Shown: one piece after another, positions 1 through 7,306 of the stretch
Position numbering within the stretch: the first letter of the stretch is position 1
Layout of the letters: every line of letters starts with the position of its first letter
Assembly (NCBI GenBank): GCA_016293535.1
Contig: JAEDEB010000041.1
Coordinates: 1 to 19,715, forward strand
From: Bacteroidales bacterium
GTDB lineage: Bacteria > Bacteroidota > Bacteroidia > Bacteroidales > UBA932
Direction of reading: 5' to 3'
DNA length: 19,715 nt
Made by a program: the position numbers and the translations under genes
Notes under the pieces: generated by a model
Database searches by the model: none
What the model saw: the letters and a program-made list of their open reading frames with translations, nothing else
What the model was told of the DNA's origin: nothing

Positions 1-53
1 AATTGGTGCAGGCCACAAACTTACCCTACCGCTACTTTCCGCATTTCCATATA

Positions 54-218
54 AGTAATCTGAAAAGAATAAGTTGCTTCAGATTTGAATAAGATTTCCG
101 AGGTCAGATTTTCTTACGAAGAAGGAGCGTAGCCGTAGCTACGTGACTGATGAGGAAGGAAATATGGACCGGAAAGATATTCATAAGATGATGCAGCTTA
201 TTTTTTGAAGATTACTAA
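54..218. repeat. Long imperfect inverted-repeat element
   Basis: The left arm (about 54-98) and the right arm (about 171-218, read on the opposite strand) match at roughly three quarters of positions, starting with a shared AGTAATCT. The central part holds a perfect 6-bp stem (CGTAGC at 128-133 with GCTACG at 138-143) around a CGTA loop. The stretch 178-216 recurs exactly, in opposite orientation, at 8530-8568, so this is a dispersed repeat and not a one-off palindrome. There is no transposase and no long open frame inside. It could be a MITE-like element or a structured non-coding RNA or processing site; the sequence alone does not decide. Confidence 0.7.
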
Positions 219-221
219 ATA

Positions 222-266
222 CAAAAGGGGGGTGACTAATCACTTATTAGTCACCCCCTCTTTTCT
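222..266 (+). terminator. Strong intrinsic terminator hairpin
   Basis: A perfect 13-bp stem pairs 228-240 (GGGGGTGACTAAT) with 246-258 around the 5-base loop CACTT, followed by TCTTTT. A run of A precedes the stem, so the hairpin could also act on the minus strand. It lies just downstream of the inverted-repeat element and upstream of the promoter at 309-338, isolating the following transcription unit from whatever lies to the left of the window. Confidence 0.85.
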
Positions 267-308
267 TGCGTCAAATTGACGATTTTTTGAAATTTTTCAT
301 GAAAGCTA

Positions 309-338
309 TTGCAGATTAGAAAAAATGCCATACCTTTG
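309..338 (+). promoter_or_regulatory. Bacteroidota-type promoter for the outer-membrane protein
   Basis: TTG at 309-311 is followed after 19 bases by TACCTTTG (331-338), matching the Bacteroidota primary sigma pattern (TTTG near -33, TAnnTTTG near -7). Transcription would start around 343-347, giving a leader of about 180 bases before the outer-membrane protein and including the small frame at 392-457. Confidence 0.6.
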
Positions 339-391
339 TAGTGTCCTAATAAACTAATACACTATTAAGCAAAAACACAGAAAAAGTAATT

Positions 392-457
392 ATGGCGGCT
401 ACAACGATGATATTGGCAGTTTTAGCGGTGCTCGCCGGGTGTCTGGCAACAGTCTAA
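392..457 (+). CDS. Possible 21-residue hydrophobic leader peptide
   Basis: An ATG-started frame of 21 codons ends at TAA (455-457) and encodes MAATTMILAVLAVLAGCLAT plus a final Val. It is almost entirely hydrophobic, with an LAGC lipobox-like tetrapeptide. It lies inside the leader between the predicted promoter and the outer-membrane protein, 68 bases before that gene's ATG. It could be a small membrane peptide, a translated leader with a regulatory role, or a chance frame; at this length no family assignment is possible. No Shine-Dalgarno is visible, which is normal for this phylum and therefore uninformative. Confidence 0.3.
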   Translation: MAATTMILAVLAVLAGCLATV

Positions 458-525
458 GGAATTTCAAGGATTCCCAAAGTCAAGGAAAAAAGGAAAGAGA
501 ATAAAGAATCAATATTGAATTGGAA

Positions 526-3021
526 ATGAAATCAAGAATTAAAATGTCAGCAATGGTTCTGACAATGTGTGTGGCAGTGTGCATGGGCGGATTCGATGCC
601 TCGGCGGCAAGGATGAGGCAGGAAACTGCAATTCTCAGGGGCACGGTAGTCGAGAAGGCTACCGATGAACCTCTGGGTTGGGCTACGGTAGCTCTTGTGG
701 CTCCGGATTCGACGATAATCTGTGGAACGACCTGCTCTGAAGCGGGCAAATTCGAGCTCAGCGCTCCGGCCGGACCGGCAAAAATCAGGGTGTCCATGAT
801 AGGATATGCAGATTATGAGCAATATCTCGGTGTGATTTCAGGAGAAGTGGAAGTCGGCGAAATAGCCCTCGATGCCGAGACCCGCATGCTCGAAGGGGCG
901 ATGGTCAGCGAGACTGTGCGGCTGGTCGAGATGAAGATGGACAAATTGGTCATGAACGTATCCCAGAGTGCGTTCGCACAGGGTAGCAATGCACTCGAAC
1001 TTATGAAGAAGGCTCCGGGCGTGACCATCGACAAGGACGGCAACGTCAAGCTCAATGGAAAAACCGTATCCGTGTGGATCGACGGAAGACCTTCATATAT
1101 GGACGGGAAATCCCTTGAGGCGCTTCTCCGCTCGACAAACAGCGAAAGCATAGACAAGTTCGAGATAATGGAGCATCCTTCGTCCAAGTATGATGCTGCA
1201 GGACAGGGCGGCATAATCAACATAAAGACAAAGAAGAATATGCTTGCCGGCTTCAACGGCTCCCTGGGAATCGGTGGCGGCGGAATGTTTTTCAAGGACA
1301 GGTACAACCCGGGGCGTTTCCCTTGGCAGGAGAGTTTCTGGCTCAACCTTGGTCTGCGCACCGCAAAGACCAATACCACCTTCAGCATCTACGAAGGCTT
1401 CTACAATACCGATTTCCTGATTGCCAACAGCCTGAAGTTCAATACGGCAGAAGGACAGACCATGAATCAGCTTACCGAGTCACTCTTCGGCAACTTCTAT
1501 CACAACTTCAATGTGAAACTCTCCCACGACTGGTTCATCAACGACAGGAACACCTTGGGTGCAATACTCTATATCCCTGGTGACTGCTCGAGGTTCAATT
1601 CGGTCTACAGCACAACATCCCAGTCTATTGACGGGCTGCCTCTTCTGTTCTCGGACAGCGACGTGCGCAACCGCAGCAAGTCGATACAGTATACCGCGAA
1701 CCTGAACTATACCCACATTTTCGATGAGGCACGCTCGGCGGAGATGACAGTCAACCTCGACTATTACCACAACGATGCCGAGGCGGACAACGATCAGGTC
1801 GATTCCACCTCCATATATAAGGATGAGGTCGTGGATCAGACCCTCAGGAGCTGCAAGCAGCTTCTCAATGACAATATCTACAACATCTACTCCGCAAAAC
1901 TGGACTATCAGACTATTCTCTGGAAAAAGGTTATGCTCGAGGCCGGAGCCAAGTGGGCTCTGTCGATGACGGACAATGCGACCCGCGAACTTTCCGGCTC
2001 TGAAGAGCTGTTCCCTACCCTGGAGCATGCGTTCACCTATCGTGAGCACATCGCTGCGGCATACTTCTCGATGGCAGGGCAGTTCTGGCAGAAACTCACG
2101 GCTAAGGTGGGCCTGCGCGGAGAATATACCAATTCCTTCGGTGACTGGGAAGGAGCGAAGCCGCGCAGTTATTTCGACCTCTTCCCTACTGTGTACCTCG
2201 GTTTCACGCCGGATCAGAAATGGAGGGTGTCGGCTTCATACAGCCGCCGTGTCAACCGCCCGCGCTACAGTCAGCTCGATCCGACCAAGACCTTTGTGGA
2301 TTCGAAGACCTATATGATGGGTAACCCTGACCTTCTTCCGCAGTACAGCGACGACGTGAATCTCGCTGTCGGCTTCGGCCAGCATCTCAATCTGGCTGTC
2401 GGGTATAACCACAACAGCAATATGTTCCTCCAACTCCCTTCATTTGAGGAAGACGGAACCGAATACCTCACCTGGGGCAACTTCGGAGTTGGCCACCTCG
2501 GCTATGCAAGCTTCAGCGTATCAGCCCTTCCGATAGCGAAATGGTTGCAGTGGACCTTCAATCTCAACGGTCTCTACACCTATTCGAAACCGAAAAATAT
2601 CGAAGGCGCGGAGAATTTCGTGAACAAGGGATTTGCCGGCCAGGTCTATACATCCTTCTCTTTCATACTTCCGAAGAGCTGGCGTATCGATCTCGACGGA
2701 AACTGCACCACGCCGATGAGATTCGGACTGTACAGGGTAGACTGGATGGGGATGGCTAACGTCGCGGTGAAGAAGAGCTTGCTTGACAACCGTATGACCC
2801 TGAGTCTCAGGTGCGATGATATCTTCAGGACTGGAAGCAACAATCTCAGGGTCCTCGACCCTACCGGGAAGTCCGATTCCTTCATCCGCCAGAAGTACTA
2901 TGGTCAGAAGATTATTTTCGACCTGAGCTGGAGTTTCGGAAAGGCTCAGCAGACAAAGGCTCGCAAGGTCGGCAACCTGGAGGAGATGTCGAGAACAGGC
3001 AGCCAGGGGCTCGGAAAATAG
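526..3021 (+). CDS. TonB-receptor-like outer-membrane beta-barrel protein
   Basis: 831 residues. Residues 1 to about 28 look like a signal peptide (basic start, hydrophobic core, ASA-A cleavage site). A carboxypeptidase-regulatory-like Ig fold spans about 35-115, beginning with the LRGTVVEKATDEPLGWATV pattern. A plug-like domain spans about 115-235 (LELMKKAPGV, VWIDGRPSY, DAAGQGGIINIKTKK). The rest is an aromatic-rich beta barrel of the OMP_b-brl_3 type ending in a strand-like WSFGKA segment. The family resembles SusC/TonB receptors but usually lacks an adjacent SusD, and none is present here. The substrate is unknown. A TTG at 520 would add two residues; the ATG at 526 is preferred because it gives a normal signal peptide. 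It is followed 42 bases later by the HAD gene on the same strand. Confidence 0.85.
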   Translation: MKSRIKMSAMVLTMCVAVCMGGFDASAARMRQETAILRGTVVEKATDEPLGWATVALVAPDSTIICGTTCSEAGKFELSAPAGPAKIRVSMIGYADYEQYLGVISGEVEVGEIALDAETRMLEGAMVSETVRLVEMKMDKLVMNVSQSAFAQGSNALELMKKAPGVTIDKDGNVKLNGKTVSVWIDGRPSYMDGKSLEALLRSTNSESIDKFEIMEHPSSKYDAAGQGGIINIKTKKNMLAGFNGSLGIGGGGMFFKDRYNPGRFPWQESFWLNLGLRTAKTNTTFSIYEGFYNTDFLIANSLKFNTAEGQTMNQLTESLFGNFYHNFNVKLSHDWFINDRNTLGAILYIPGDCSRFNSVYSTTSQSIDGLPLLFSDSDVRNRSKSIQYTANLNYTHIFDEARSAEMTVNLDYYHNDAEADNDQVDSTSIYKDEVVDQTLRSCKQLLNDNIYNIYSAKLDYQTILWKKVMLEAGAKWALSMTDNATRELSGSEELFPTLEHAFTYREHIAAAYFSMAGQFWQKLTAKVGLRGEYTNSFGDWEGAKPRSYFDLFPTVYLGFTPDQKWRVSASYSRRVNRPRYSQLDPTKTFVDSKTYMMGNPDLLPQYSDDVNLAVGFGQHLNLAVGYNHNSNMFLQLPSFEEDGTEYLTWGNFGVGHLGYASFSVSALPIAKWLQWTFNLNGLYTYSKPKNIEGAENFVNKGFAGQVYTSFSFILPKSWRIDLDGNCTTPMRFGLYRVDWMGMANVAVKKSLLDNRMTLSLRCDDIFRTGSNNLRVLDPTGKSDSFIRQKYYGQKIIFDLSWSFGKAQQTKARKVGNLEEMSRTGSQGLGK

Positions 3022-3027
3022 CGAAGC

Positions 3028-3047
3028 ATCCTGTATATTTGCAGGAT
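3028..3047 (+). promoter_or_regulatory. Small hairpin enclosing a TATATTTG box upstream of the HAD gene
   Basis: ATCCTG (3028-3033) and CAGGAT (3042-3047) are a perfect inverted repeat whose 8-base loop is TATATTTG, an exact match to the TAnnTTTG -7 element. No good -33 TTTG is visible 19-21 bases upstream. It may be an operator around a promoter, a weak processing hairpin between the two genes, or chance. Confidence 0.35.
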
Positions 3048-3063
3048 AAAGCTTTACAGGAAT

Positions 3064-3909
3064 ATGAGATCGAAGAAACCCATAGTCGCTCTTATCTATG
3101 ATTTTGACGGAACCCTTTCTCCCGGCAATATGCAGGAGTTCGGCTTTATCCAGGCAATCGGCAAGAGTCCGGCCGAATTCTGGCAGGACAGTGACAGGAT
3201 AGCGATAGGACAGGATGCCAGCAATGTCCTGAGCTATATGAAACTGATGTTCGATGAGGCGAAGAAGGCCGGAATAAAGCTCAGGAGGGAGGATTTCCGC
3301 AGTTTCGGAGAAAAGGTGGAACTTTTCGAAGGCGTAAGGGGCTGGTTCAAGCTCATCAACGAATACGGCAAGTCCAGGGGAGTCATCATAGAGCACTACA
3401 TCAATTCTTCCGGTCTTTCGGAGATGATAGAAGGCACACCTATTGCGTCGGAATTCAAGCGCATATTCGCCTGCTCCTTCCTGTATGATGAGAACGGCGA
3501 GGCCGAGTGGCCGGGCGTTGCAGTGGATTACACCGCGAAGACCCAGTTCCTGTTCAAAATCAACAAGGGCATACTTTCGGTCCGTGACAACAAACTGGTC
3601 AACGAGAGCCAGGCCGAGGATATGAAGCGAATACCCTTCCCTCATATGATTTATTTCGGGGATGGCGATACCGACGTTCCGTGCATGAAGATTGTCAAGA
3701 TGTTCGGGGGACATTCGGTTGCCGTATATAACCCTTCCAACGAACACAAGAAGGAGACGGCGCGCAAACTCCTGCGGCAGCAGAGGGTCAATTTCATGAC
3801 GCCGGCAAATTACCGCAAGGACGGCAGAACCTACCATCTGGTCTGCTCGATAATAGACAAGATAGCCGCGGACTATGAGTTGCAGCGACTGGCACGTTTT
3901 GTACGCTGA
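3064..3909 (+). CDS. HAD-superfamily hydrolase (phosphoserine-phosphatase-like)
   Basis: 281 residues, cytosolic, with no signal peptide. All four HAD motifs are visible. Motif I is DFDGT at 13-17, with nucleophile D13 and acid/base D15. Motif II is a serine in NSSG near 115. Motif III is probably K159 in the TAKTQ segment. Motif IV is GDGDTD at 199-204. The long helical cap between motifs I and II (about 25-105) places it among phosphoserine-phosphatase-like or uncharacterised Bacteroidota HAD proteins and not the small-cap sugar phosphatases. The substrate cannot be deduced. It sits between the outer-membrane protein and an oxidoreductase on the same strand, with a hairpin after its stop. 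Confidence 0.8.
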   Translation: MRSKKPIVALIYDFDGTLSPGNMQEFGFIQAIGKSPAEFWQDSDRIAIGQDASNVLSYMKLMFDEAKKAGIKLRREDFRSFGEKVELFEGVRGWFKLINEYGKSRGVIIEHYINSSGLSEMIEGTPIASEFKRIFACSFLYDENGEAEWPGVAVDYTAKTQFLFKINKGILSVRDNKLVNESQAEDMKRIPFPHMIYFGDGDTDVPCMKIVKMFGGHSVAVYNPSNEHKKETARKLLRQQRVNFMTPANYRKDGRTYHLVCSIIDKIAADYELQRLARFVR

Positions 3910-3959
3910 CCTCGGCGGCCTTCCGTTTCGGCAACAGCCGCAGACGGAAGGCCGTCAGC
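3905..3959 (+). terminator. Hairpin after the HAD gene (possible weak terminator)
   Basis: GCTGAC (3905-3910) pairs with GTCAGC (3954-3959), and inside it GGCCTTCCGT (3917-3926) pairs with ACGGAAGGCC (3944-3953), leaving an asymmetric bulge. It overlaps the HAD stop codon and lies 11 bases before the next ATG. The following bases, TATTTAGG, make only a poor U-tract, so it may attenuate transcription or stabilise mRNA without fully terminating. Confidence 0.5.
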
Positions 3960-3970
3960 TATTTAGGAAA

Positions 3971-4996
3971 ATGGAAAAGATACGTTTTGTCCTCGTAGGA
4001 ACGGGGCGGATTTCAGATTGGGTACTGCGCGGGGCCCTGGAAGACCGGCGTTTCGAGGCTGTGGGGGTATGCTCCAGAAGTGAAGAAAGGGCTCGCGAGT
4101 TCATCGATATGCACCCGTCAGCTTTCGGCCCGGATGCGAAGATATTTACCTCCATAGAGGATGCGGCTGCCTGTCCCGATGTGGATGCAGTGTACATAGG
4201 GACGCCGAATTCGACGCACAGGGACTACGCCCTCGCTGCGCTCAGAGCTGGAAAGCACGTCCTCTGCGAAAAGCCTATGGGCCTGAATGAATCCGAGGTG
4301 CGGGAGATGGCTCTGGTCGCCAGGGAGAACCGATGCCTGCTTATGGAGGCGATGATTTCTACCCTTCTTCCGGTCTTTCGCGAGGCCCGCAGGCATATAC
4401 CGAAACTTGGCCGACTTCGCCATTACAGTTCATCATTCTGCCAATATTCGTCCAGGTACGGGGACCTGCTCAAGGGGAAGGTCGCAAGTTCTTTCAATCC
4501 GGAACTGGGTGGGGGCGCGCTCAGGGATGTGGGTGTCTATGTCACCTATCCGCTTGTCGCCCTTTTCGGATATCCGGATTCGGTTTCTTCGTCCATGATC
4601 CGTATGACGACCCCGATGGGGGACGTCGATATCCACGGCAGCGCCCTCCTTTCGTATGGGGACATGACCGCGAATCTGGTGTTCTCCAAGTGCACGGACG
4701 CTTTCGCACCGACGGAGATATGCGGAGAGGAGGGGAATATGCTCATTGACCGTATCCATATTTCCAGAGAGGCATGTTTCCTTCCCCACCACGCGCCCAC
4801 TTCGGGACGCGGAGGATACTCCGCTGCGCAGCTCATAGCGGAAGGTCTTGACCACGATGAGTACTACTATGAGTTCAAGGAGTTCATTGACGTTCTCGAG
4901 GAAGGAAGGACAGAATCTGCCATCAATTCCCTGGATGTGTCACTTTTGAACGCAAGGCTGATGGATGCCATTGCAAAGTCGGCCAGGAATGTCTGA
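3971..4996 (+). CDS. Gfo/Idh/MocA-family oxidoreductase
   Basis: 341 residues. The N-terminal Rossmann fold begins FVLVGTGRIS (residues 6-15), the NAD(P)-binding glycine motif. CEKPMG with E100-K101-P102 is the family's characteristic dinucleotide/substrate motif. The C-terminal alpha/beta domain runs from about 125 (GGGALRDVGVY is typical). The closest style is the trans-1,2-dihydrodiol dehydrogenase/glucose-fructose-oxidoreductase-like branch, but the substrate is unknown. The frame is open upstream to 3875, overlapping the HAD gene; ATG 3971 is chosen because the Rossmann strand starts immediately after it, as is usual for the family. It is probably cytosolic. Confidence 0.85.
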   Translation: MEKIRFVLVGTGRISDWVLRGALEDRRFEAVGVCSRSEERAREFIDMHPSAFGPDAKIFTSIEDAAACPDVDAVYIGTPNSTHRDYALAALRAGKHVLCEKPMGLNESEVREMALVARENRCLLMEAMISTLLPVFREARRHIPKLGRLRHYSSSFCQYSSRYGDLLKGKVASSFNPELGGGALRDVGVYVTYPLVALFGYPDSVSSSMIRMTTPMGDVDIHGSALLSYGDMTANLVFSKCTDAFAPTEICGEEGNMLIDRIHISREACFLPHHAPTSGRGGYSAAQLIAEGLDHDEYYYEFKEFIDVLEEGRTESAINSLDVSLLNARLMDAIAKSARNV

Positions 4997-5010
4997 TATA
5001 GGCTCTTATA

Positions 5011-5042
5011 TTTGGTTTTTATAGTTTTATGGCATAAATTCG
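5011..5042 (+). promoter_or_regulatory. Promoter of the lipoprotein/MauE pair
   Basis: TTTG (5011-5014) is followed after 20 bases by TAAATTCG (5035-5042), a one-mismatch fit to TAnnTTTG. The start would fall near 5047, about 23 bases before the ATG at 5070. A second -7-like TATATTTG (5007-5014) overlaps the -33 box but lacks an upstream partner. Confidence 0.5.
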
Positions 5043-5069
5043 CGCCGTTATAAATCAACTGTCAAAGCA

Positions 5070-5300
5070 ATGAAAAAGACTCTTTTTGTACTTTTCGCAG
5101 CAGCTTTGCTCTGCTGCTCCTGCTCAGGTACCAAATGCAAATGCACTTACAAGAACAACAAGGGAACTGAGGTGACTTCTGTCGTAGCTCGTCCAGATGA
5201 CGGCAAATGTTCTGATCTTGAGTCCAACGGCAAGCTCAGCATAGGTGGCATAGACATCAACACCAATAGTGAAATCAAGTGTGTCCCTGCTGCTGAATAA
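5070..5300 (+). CDS. Small cysteine-rich lipoprotein
   Basis: 76 residues. A basic MKK start, a hydrophobic stretch (5-14) and a Ser-Cys pair followed by SG suggest lipidation at C18, although C15 and C16 make the exact site uncertain. The mature part is only about 58 residues and holds four more cysteines (C23, C25, C47, C71) among charged and polar residues, suggesting two disulfides in a small exported domain. I recognise no named family. The next gene starts inside this one (GTG 5269), so the two are probably translationally coupled. That gene is a membrane redox protein, making this lipoprotein a plausible partner or substrate. Confidence 0.75.
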   Translation: MKKTLFVLFAAALLCCSCSGTKCKCTYKNNKGTEVTSVVARPDDGKCSDLESNGKLSIGGIDINTNSEIKCVPAAE

Positions 5301-6246
5301 GTACGGATTCCCTTTCAGAATCATCTTGGGCGCTCTTTTCTGCGCCTCGGCAATATCGAAGTTCTCATCTGTTGAGGGCTTCGATTTGTATCTTTTTTCT
5401 TTCGGATTCTTCTCTTTCGACCTCTGTTCCCTGCTTGCAAGGGTAATAGTCATTTTCGAACTCGTACTCGGGATAGGATTGGTTTCGGGACTGTTGAGGC
5501 GGCTGGTCAACTGGTCAGTTGCGGCTATGCTGCTGGTTTTCTCCGGCTTTCTGTTTTGGAGAGCCTTGATAGGGGATATGGACTCCTGCCACTGTTTCGG
5601 GGATCTCGTCGAAATGAATCCATTGCAGTCACTGATAAAGAATGCAGTGTTTGGACTGCTTCTTGCCCTGGGGTGGCGTTCGGGGCTGGAGTGCCGGGCG
5701 CTTGTGGGCTGGATAGCAGCCGCAACCGTCGCCCTGGCTGCTTCCGTAACCGTTTTTGCAGTGAGTCCCGCATCCTTCTGGTACCGTTCGAAGGGAAGCG
5801 GACAGACCCTTTCCGAGGAACTTTGGGCTCCTGTCGCCCAGGAGCACGGACTCGACAAAGGACGCCAGGCCGTGCTTTTTCTCAGTCCACTTTGCGAGTA
5901 TTGCCAGCACTGCGCGGCAAAGGTCTCTTCAATGGTTTCGCGGCACGGCTCCGACTCTTCCAGAATTCATATTGTATTTCTGGTCATTGCAGCAAACCCC
6001 GAGGAGAACCCTCTGCTTGTCCCATATTTCTGGGAAAAAGCCGGGACTGCTGATCCCGGCTTCGATACTATGCATCTTTCTCCAGACGTATTCCTTCCTA
6101 TGACTGCTGGCGAAATGCCTCTTGTATGCCTTTTCGAGGACGGCGTCCTTGTCGCCGAATACGGCTACAATACCCTTGACGAAAAGGTCTTCACTTCCCA
6201 TCTTGCCCCTTCCCCGAAGAGCGACTCCCTGAACTCGTCCATGTAG
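5269..6246 (+). CDS. MauE/DoxX-like membrane protein fused to a thioredoxin-like domain
   Basis: 325 residues from GTG 5269. An alternative GTG at 5281 would shorten it by four; no ATG precedes the first membrane helix. Five hydrophobic segments lie at about 13-33, 52-75, 83-103, 122-138 and 147-165. CHCFGD (C107, C109) after the third matches the conserved cysteine pair of MauE-type proteins, which share the quinone-linked disulfide chemistry of VKOR/DsbB-like systems. The C-terminal part (about 180-315) is thioredoxin-like, with C209-E-Y-C212 in SPLCEYCQHC and a PLVCLFEDG strand. It should pass electrons or disulfides across the inner membrane. It overlaps the cysteine-rich lipoprotein by 32 bases. 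Its last 80 bases are antisense to the egsA-like remnant. Confidence 0.75.
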   Translation: MKSSVSLLLNKYGFPFRIILGALFCASAISKFSSVEGFDLYLFSFGFFSFDLCSLLARVIVIFELVLGIGLVSGLLRRLVNWSVAAMLLVFSGFLFWRALIGDMDSCHCFGDLVEMNPLQSLIKNAVFGLLLALGWRSGLECRALVGWIAAATVALAASVTVFAVSPASFWYRSKGSGQTLSEELWAPVAQEHGLDKGRQAVLFLSPLCEYCQHCAAKVSSMVSRHGSDSSRIHIVFLVIAANPEENPLLVPYFWEKAGTADPGFDTMHLSPDVFLPMTAGEMPLVCLFEDGVLVAEYGYNTLDEKVFTSHLAPSPKSDSLNSSM

Positions 6247-6416
6247 CCGAGTCTGTGGAGCACGTCGATGCTGGCGAAGCGGTTCCTCATATAGGGTATC
6301 ACTGACAGAGTCTGCATCAGGTGTGCTCTGCTGACATATATCATTTCGGGTTCATAAGGGGCTCCGACAGCCTTGAGGTTGGAATAAACCGTGGAGAATG
6401 GCAAAATCTGCTCTCT
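6165..6416 (-). pseudogene. C-terminal remnant of sn-glycerol-1-phosphate dehydrogenase (EgsA/AraM family)
   Basis: The minus-strand frame reads FSTVYSNLKAVGAPYEPEMI, then VSRAHLMQTLSVIPYMRNRF, then DEFRESLFGEGARWEVK. This follows the C-terminal pattern I recall for EgsA/AraM proteins: LK..GAP.EPE.I..SR, then RRRFT.LDL, then a closing LFG.GG.WE. Only about 84 residues remain of a family usually near 400. Codon use matches the neighbouring real genes. No credible start lies upstream, because the deoR terminator (6435-6468) directly precedes it. The frame runs further upstream through that terminator to 6536, but this part is not protein-like. Most likely a 5' deletion removed the rest of a gene that once followed deoR. 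The assignment rests on remembered motifs, not a search. Confidence 0.55.
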
Positions 6417-6430
6417 GTAAGCGAACAAGA

Positions 6431-6468
6431 AATAAAAGGCGGAGACAACTACAGTCGCATCCGCCTTT
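6431..6468 (-). terminator. Intrinsic terminator of the glycosidase-deoR operon
   Basis: TCCGCCTTT (6460-6468) and AAAGGCGGA (6435-6443) form a 9-bp stem. On the minus strand the hairpin is followed by TATTTCTTGTT, a usable U-tract, and lies about 36 bases beyond the deoR stop. On the plus strand the following bases are not U-rich, so it is oriented for deoR. Confidence 0.75.
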
Positions 6469-6504
6469 ACCGTGAGGGTGATCCTTTCCTGGAATTCTAG
6501 AATA

Positions 6505-7275
6505 TCAGTCGGCAATGATGACCTGCACGCCGTCATCTTCGATCTGCCTTATGGCCTCCTGAGGGAGGCCGTCATCGGTTATGAGCATATCAATGGCCGA
6601 AAGTCTGCAGATGCGTCCGAAGCCTCTGCGGCAGAATTTCGTGGAATCGGCGAGGACTATGCTCTTGGTGGCTGACTGCATCATCTTCCTTGTAAGCGCA
6701 GCCTCCTCGAGAGTAGCGCAGGTGAGCCCGCTGGTCATGTCGAAGCCCTCCACTCCGAAGAACAGTTTTGTGCAATGGAGAAGTTCCAGGCCGGATTCAG
6801 CATATTCTCCGCGGGTCGAGAGGGTGTTTCCGTAAATCCTGCCACCGAGCTGTAGCACGGAGATGTCATCGTTTCCGAGAAGCTTCATCGCGATGCGTAT
6901 CGAAGGGGTGACCACGTTGAGCTTGCCTTCCGGAATTATGTTCTCGGCAAATGTGACCATTGTGGAGCCGGATGCAATGATGATGGTGTCATTGTTCTCT
7001 ATCAGCTGCACAGCTTTGGACGCTATCCTTTTCTTGAGACCGACGTTTATCCTTCCCTTCACGTCTTCGGGAAGGTCGGTCACCTCGCGGGACACCATAA
7101 GCGCCCCGCCGTGCGACCTTTTTACTAGACCCCGCTCCTCAAGGGCGCGCAGGTCGGTTCTGATGGTGGCGGGAGTGACCGACAGTGTCTCAGCAAGATC
7201 CAGCACGTTGGAGAATCCGTTTCTGCTGACTATGTCGGCTATCCTGTTCCGCCTTGTTTCTACAGCGTTGGTCAT
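6505..7275 (-). CDS. DeoR/GlpR-family transcriptional repressor
   Basis: 256 residues. The N-terminal winged helix-turn-helix spans about 8-58 (VLDLAETLSVTPATIRTDLR, then ALEERGLVKRSHGGA, the DeoR signature). The C-terminal sugar-phosphate sensor domain (about 75-235) shows ASGSTM, FFGVEGFD and ADSTKF, the segments that form the phosphosugar pocket in DeoR-C domains. The inducer is unknown. It lies 31 bases after the glycosidase-like gene on the same strand, so the two are probably co-transcribed. The egsA-like remnant just beyond hints that the regulator once governed a sugar- or glycerol-phosphate operon. Confidence 0.9.
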   Translation of the reverse strand: MTNAVETRRNRIADIVSRNGFSNVLDLAETLSVTPATIRTDLRALEERGLVKRSHGGALMVSREVTDLPEDVKGRINVGLKKRIASKAVQLIENNDTIIIASGSTMVTFAENIIPEGKLNVVTPSIRIAMKLLGNDDISVLQLGGRIYGNTLSTRGEYAESGLELLHCTKLFFGVEGFDMTSGLTCATLEEAALTRKMMQSATKSIVLADSTKFCRRGFGRICRLSAIDMLITDDGLPQEAIRQIEDDGVQVIIAD

Positions 7276-7306
7276 CTGTATGGTTTTAGCAATATCGGAA
7301 GATTAC

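Noticed and set aside
520..525. TTG start two codons before the outer-membrane protein ATG
   Set aside because: The ATG at 526 gives a normal basic signal-peptide start; nothing favours the rarer TTG.
2521..3837. 438-residue minus-strand frame across the outer-membrane protein and HAD genes
   Set aside because: It spans two clear plus-strand genes and the gap between them, and its composition is that of reverse-complement coding sequence.
6417..6536. Upstream part of the minus-strand frame that contains the egsA-like remnant
   Set aside because: It overlaps the end of deoR and runs through the terminator hairpin, so it is not real protein-coding sequence.
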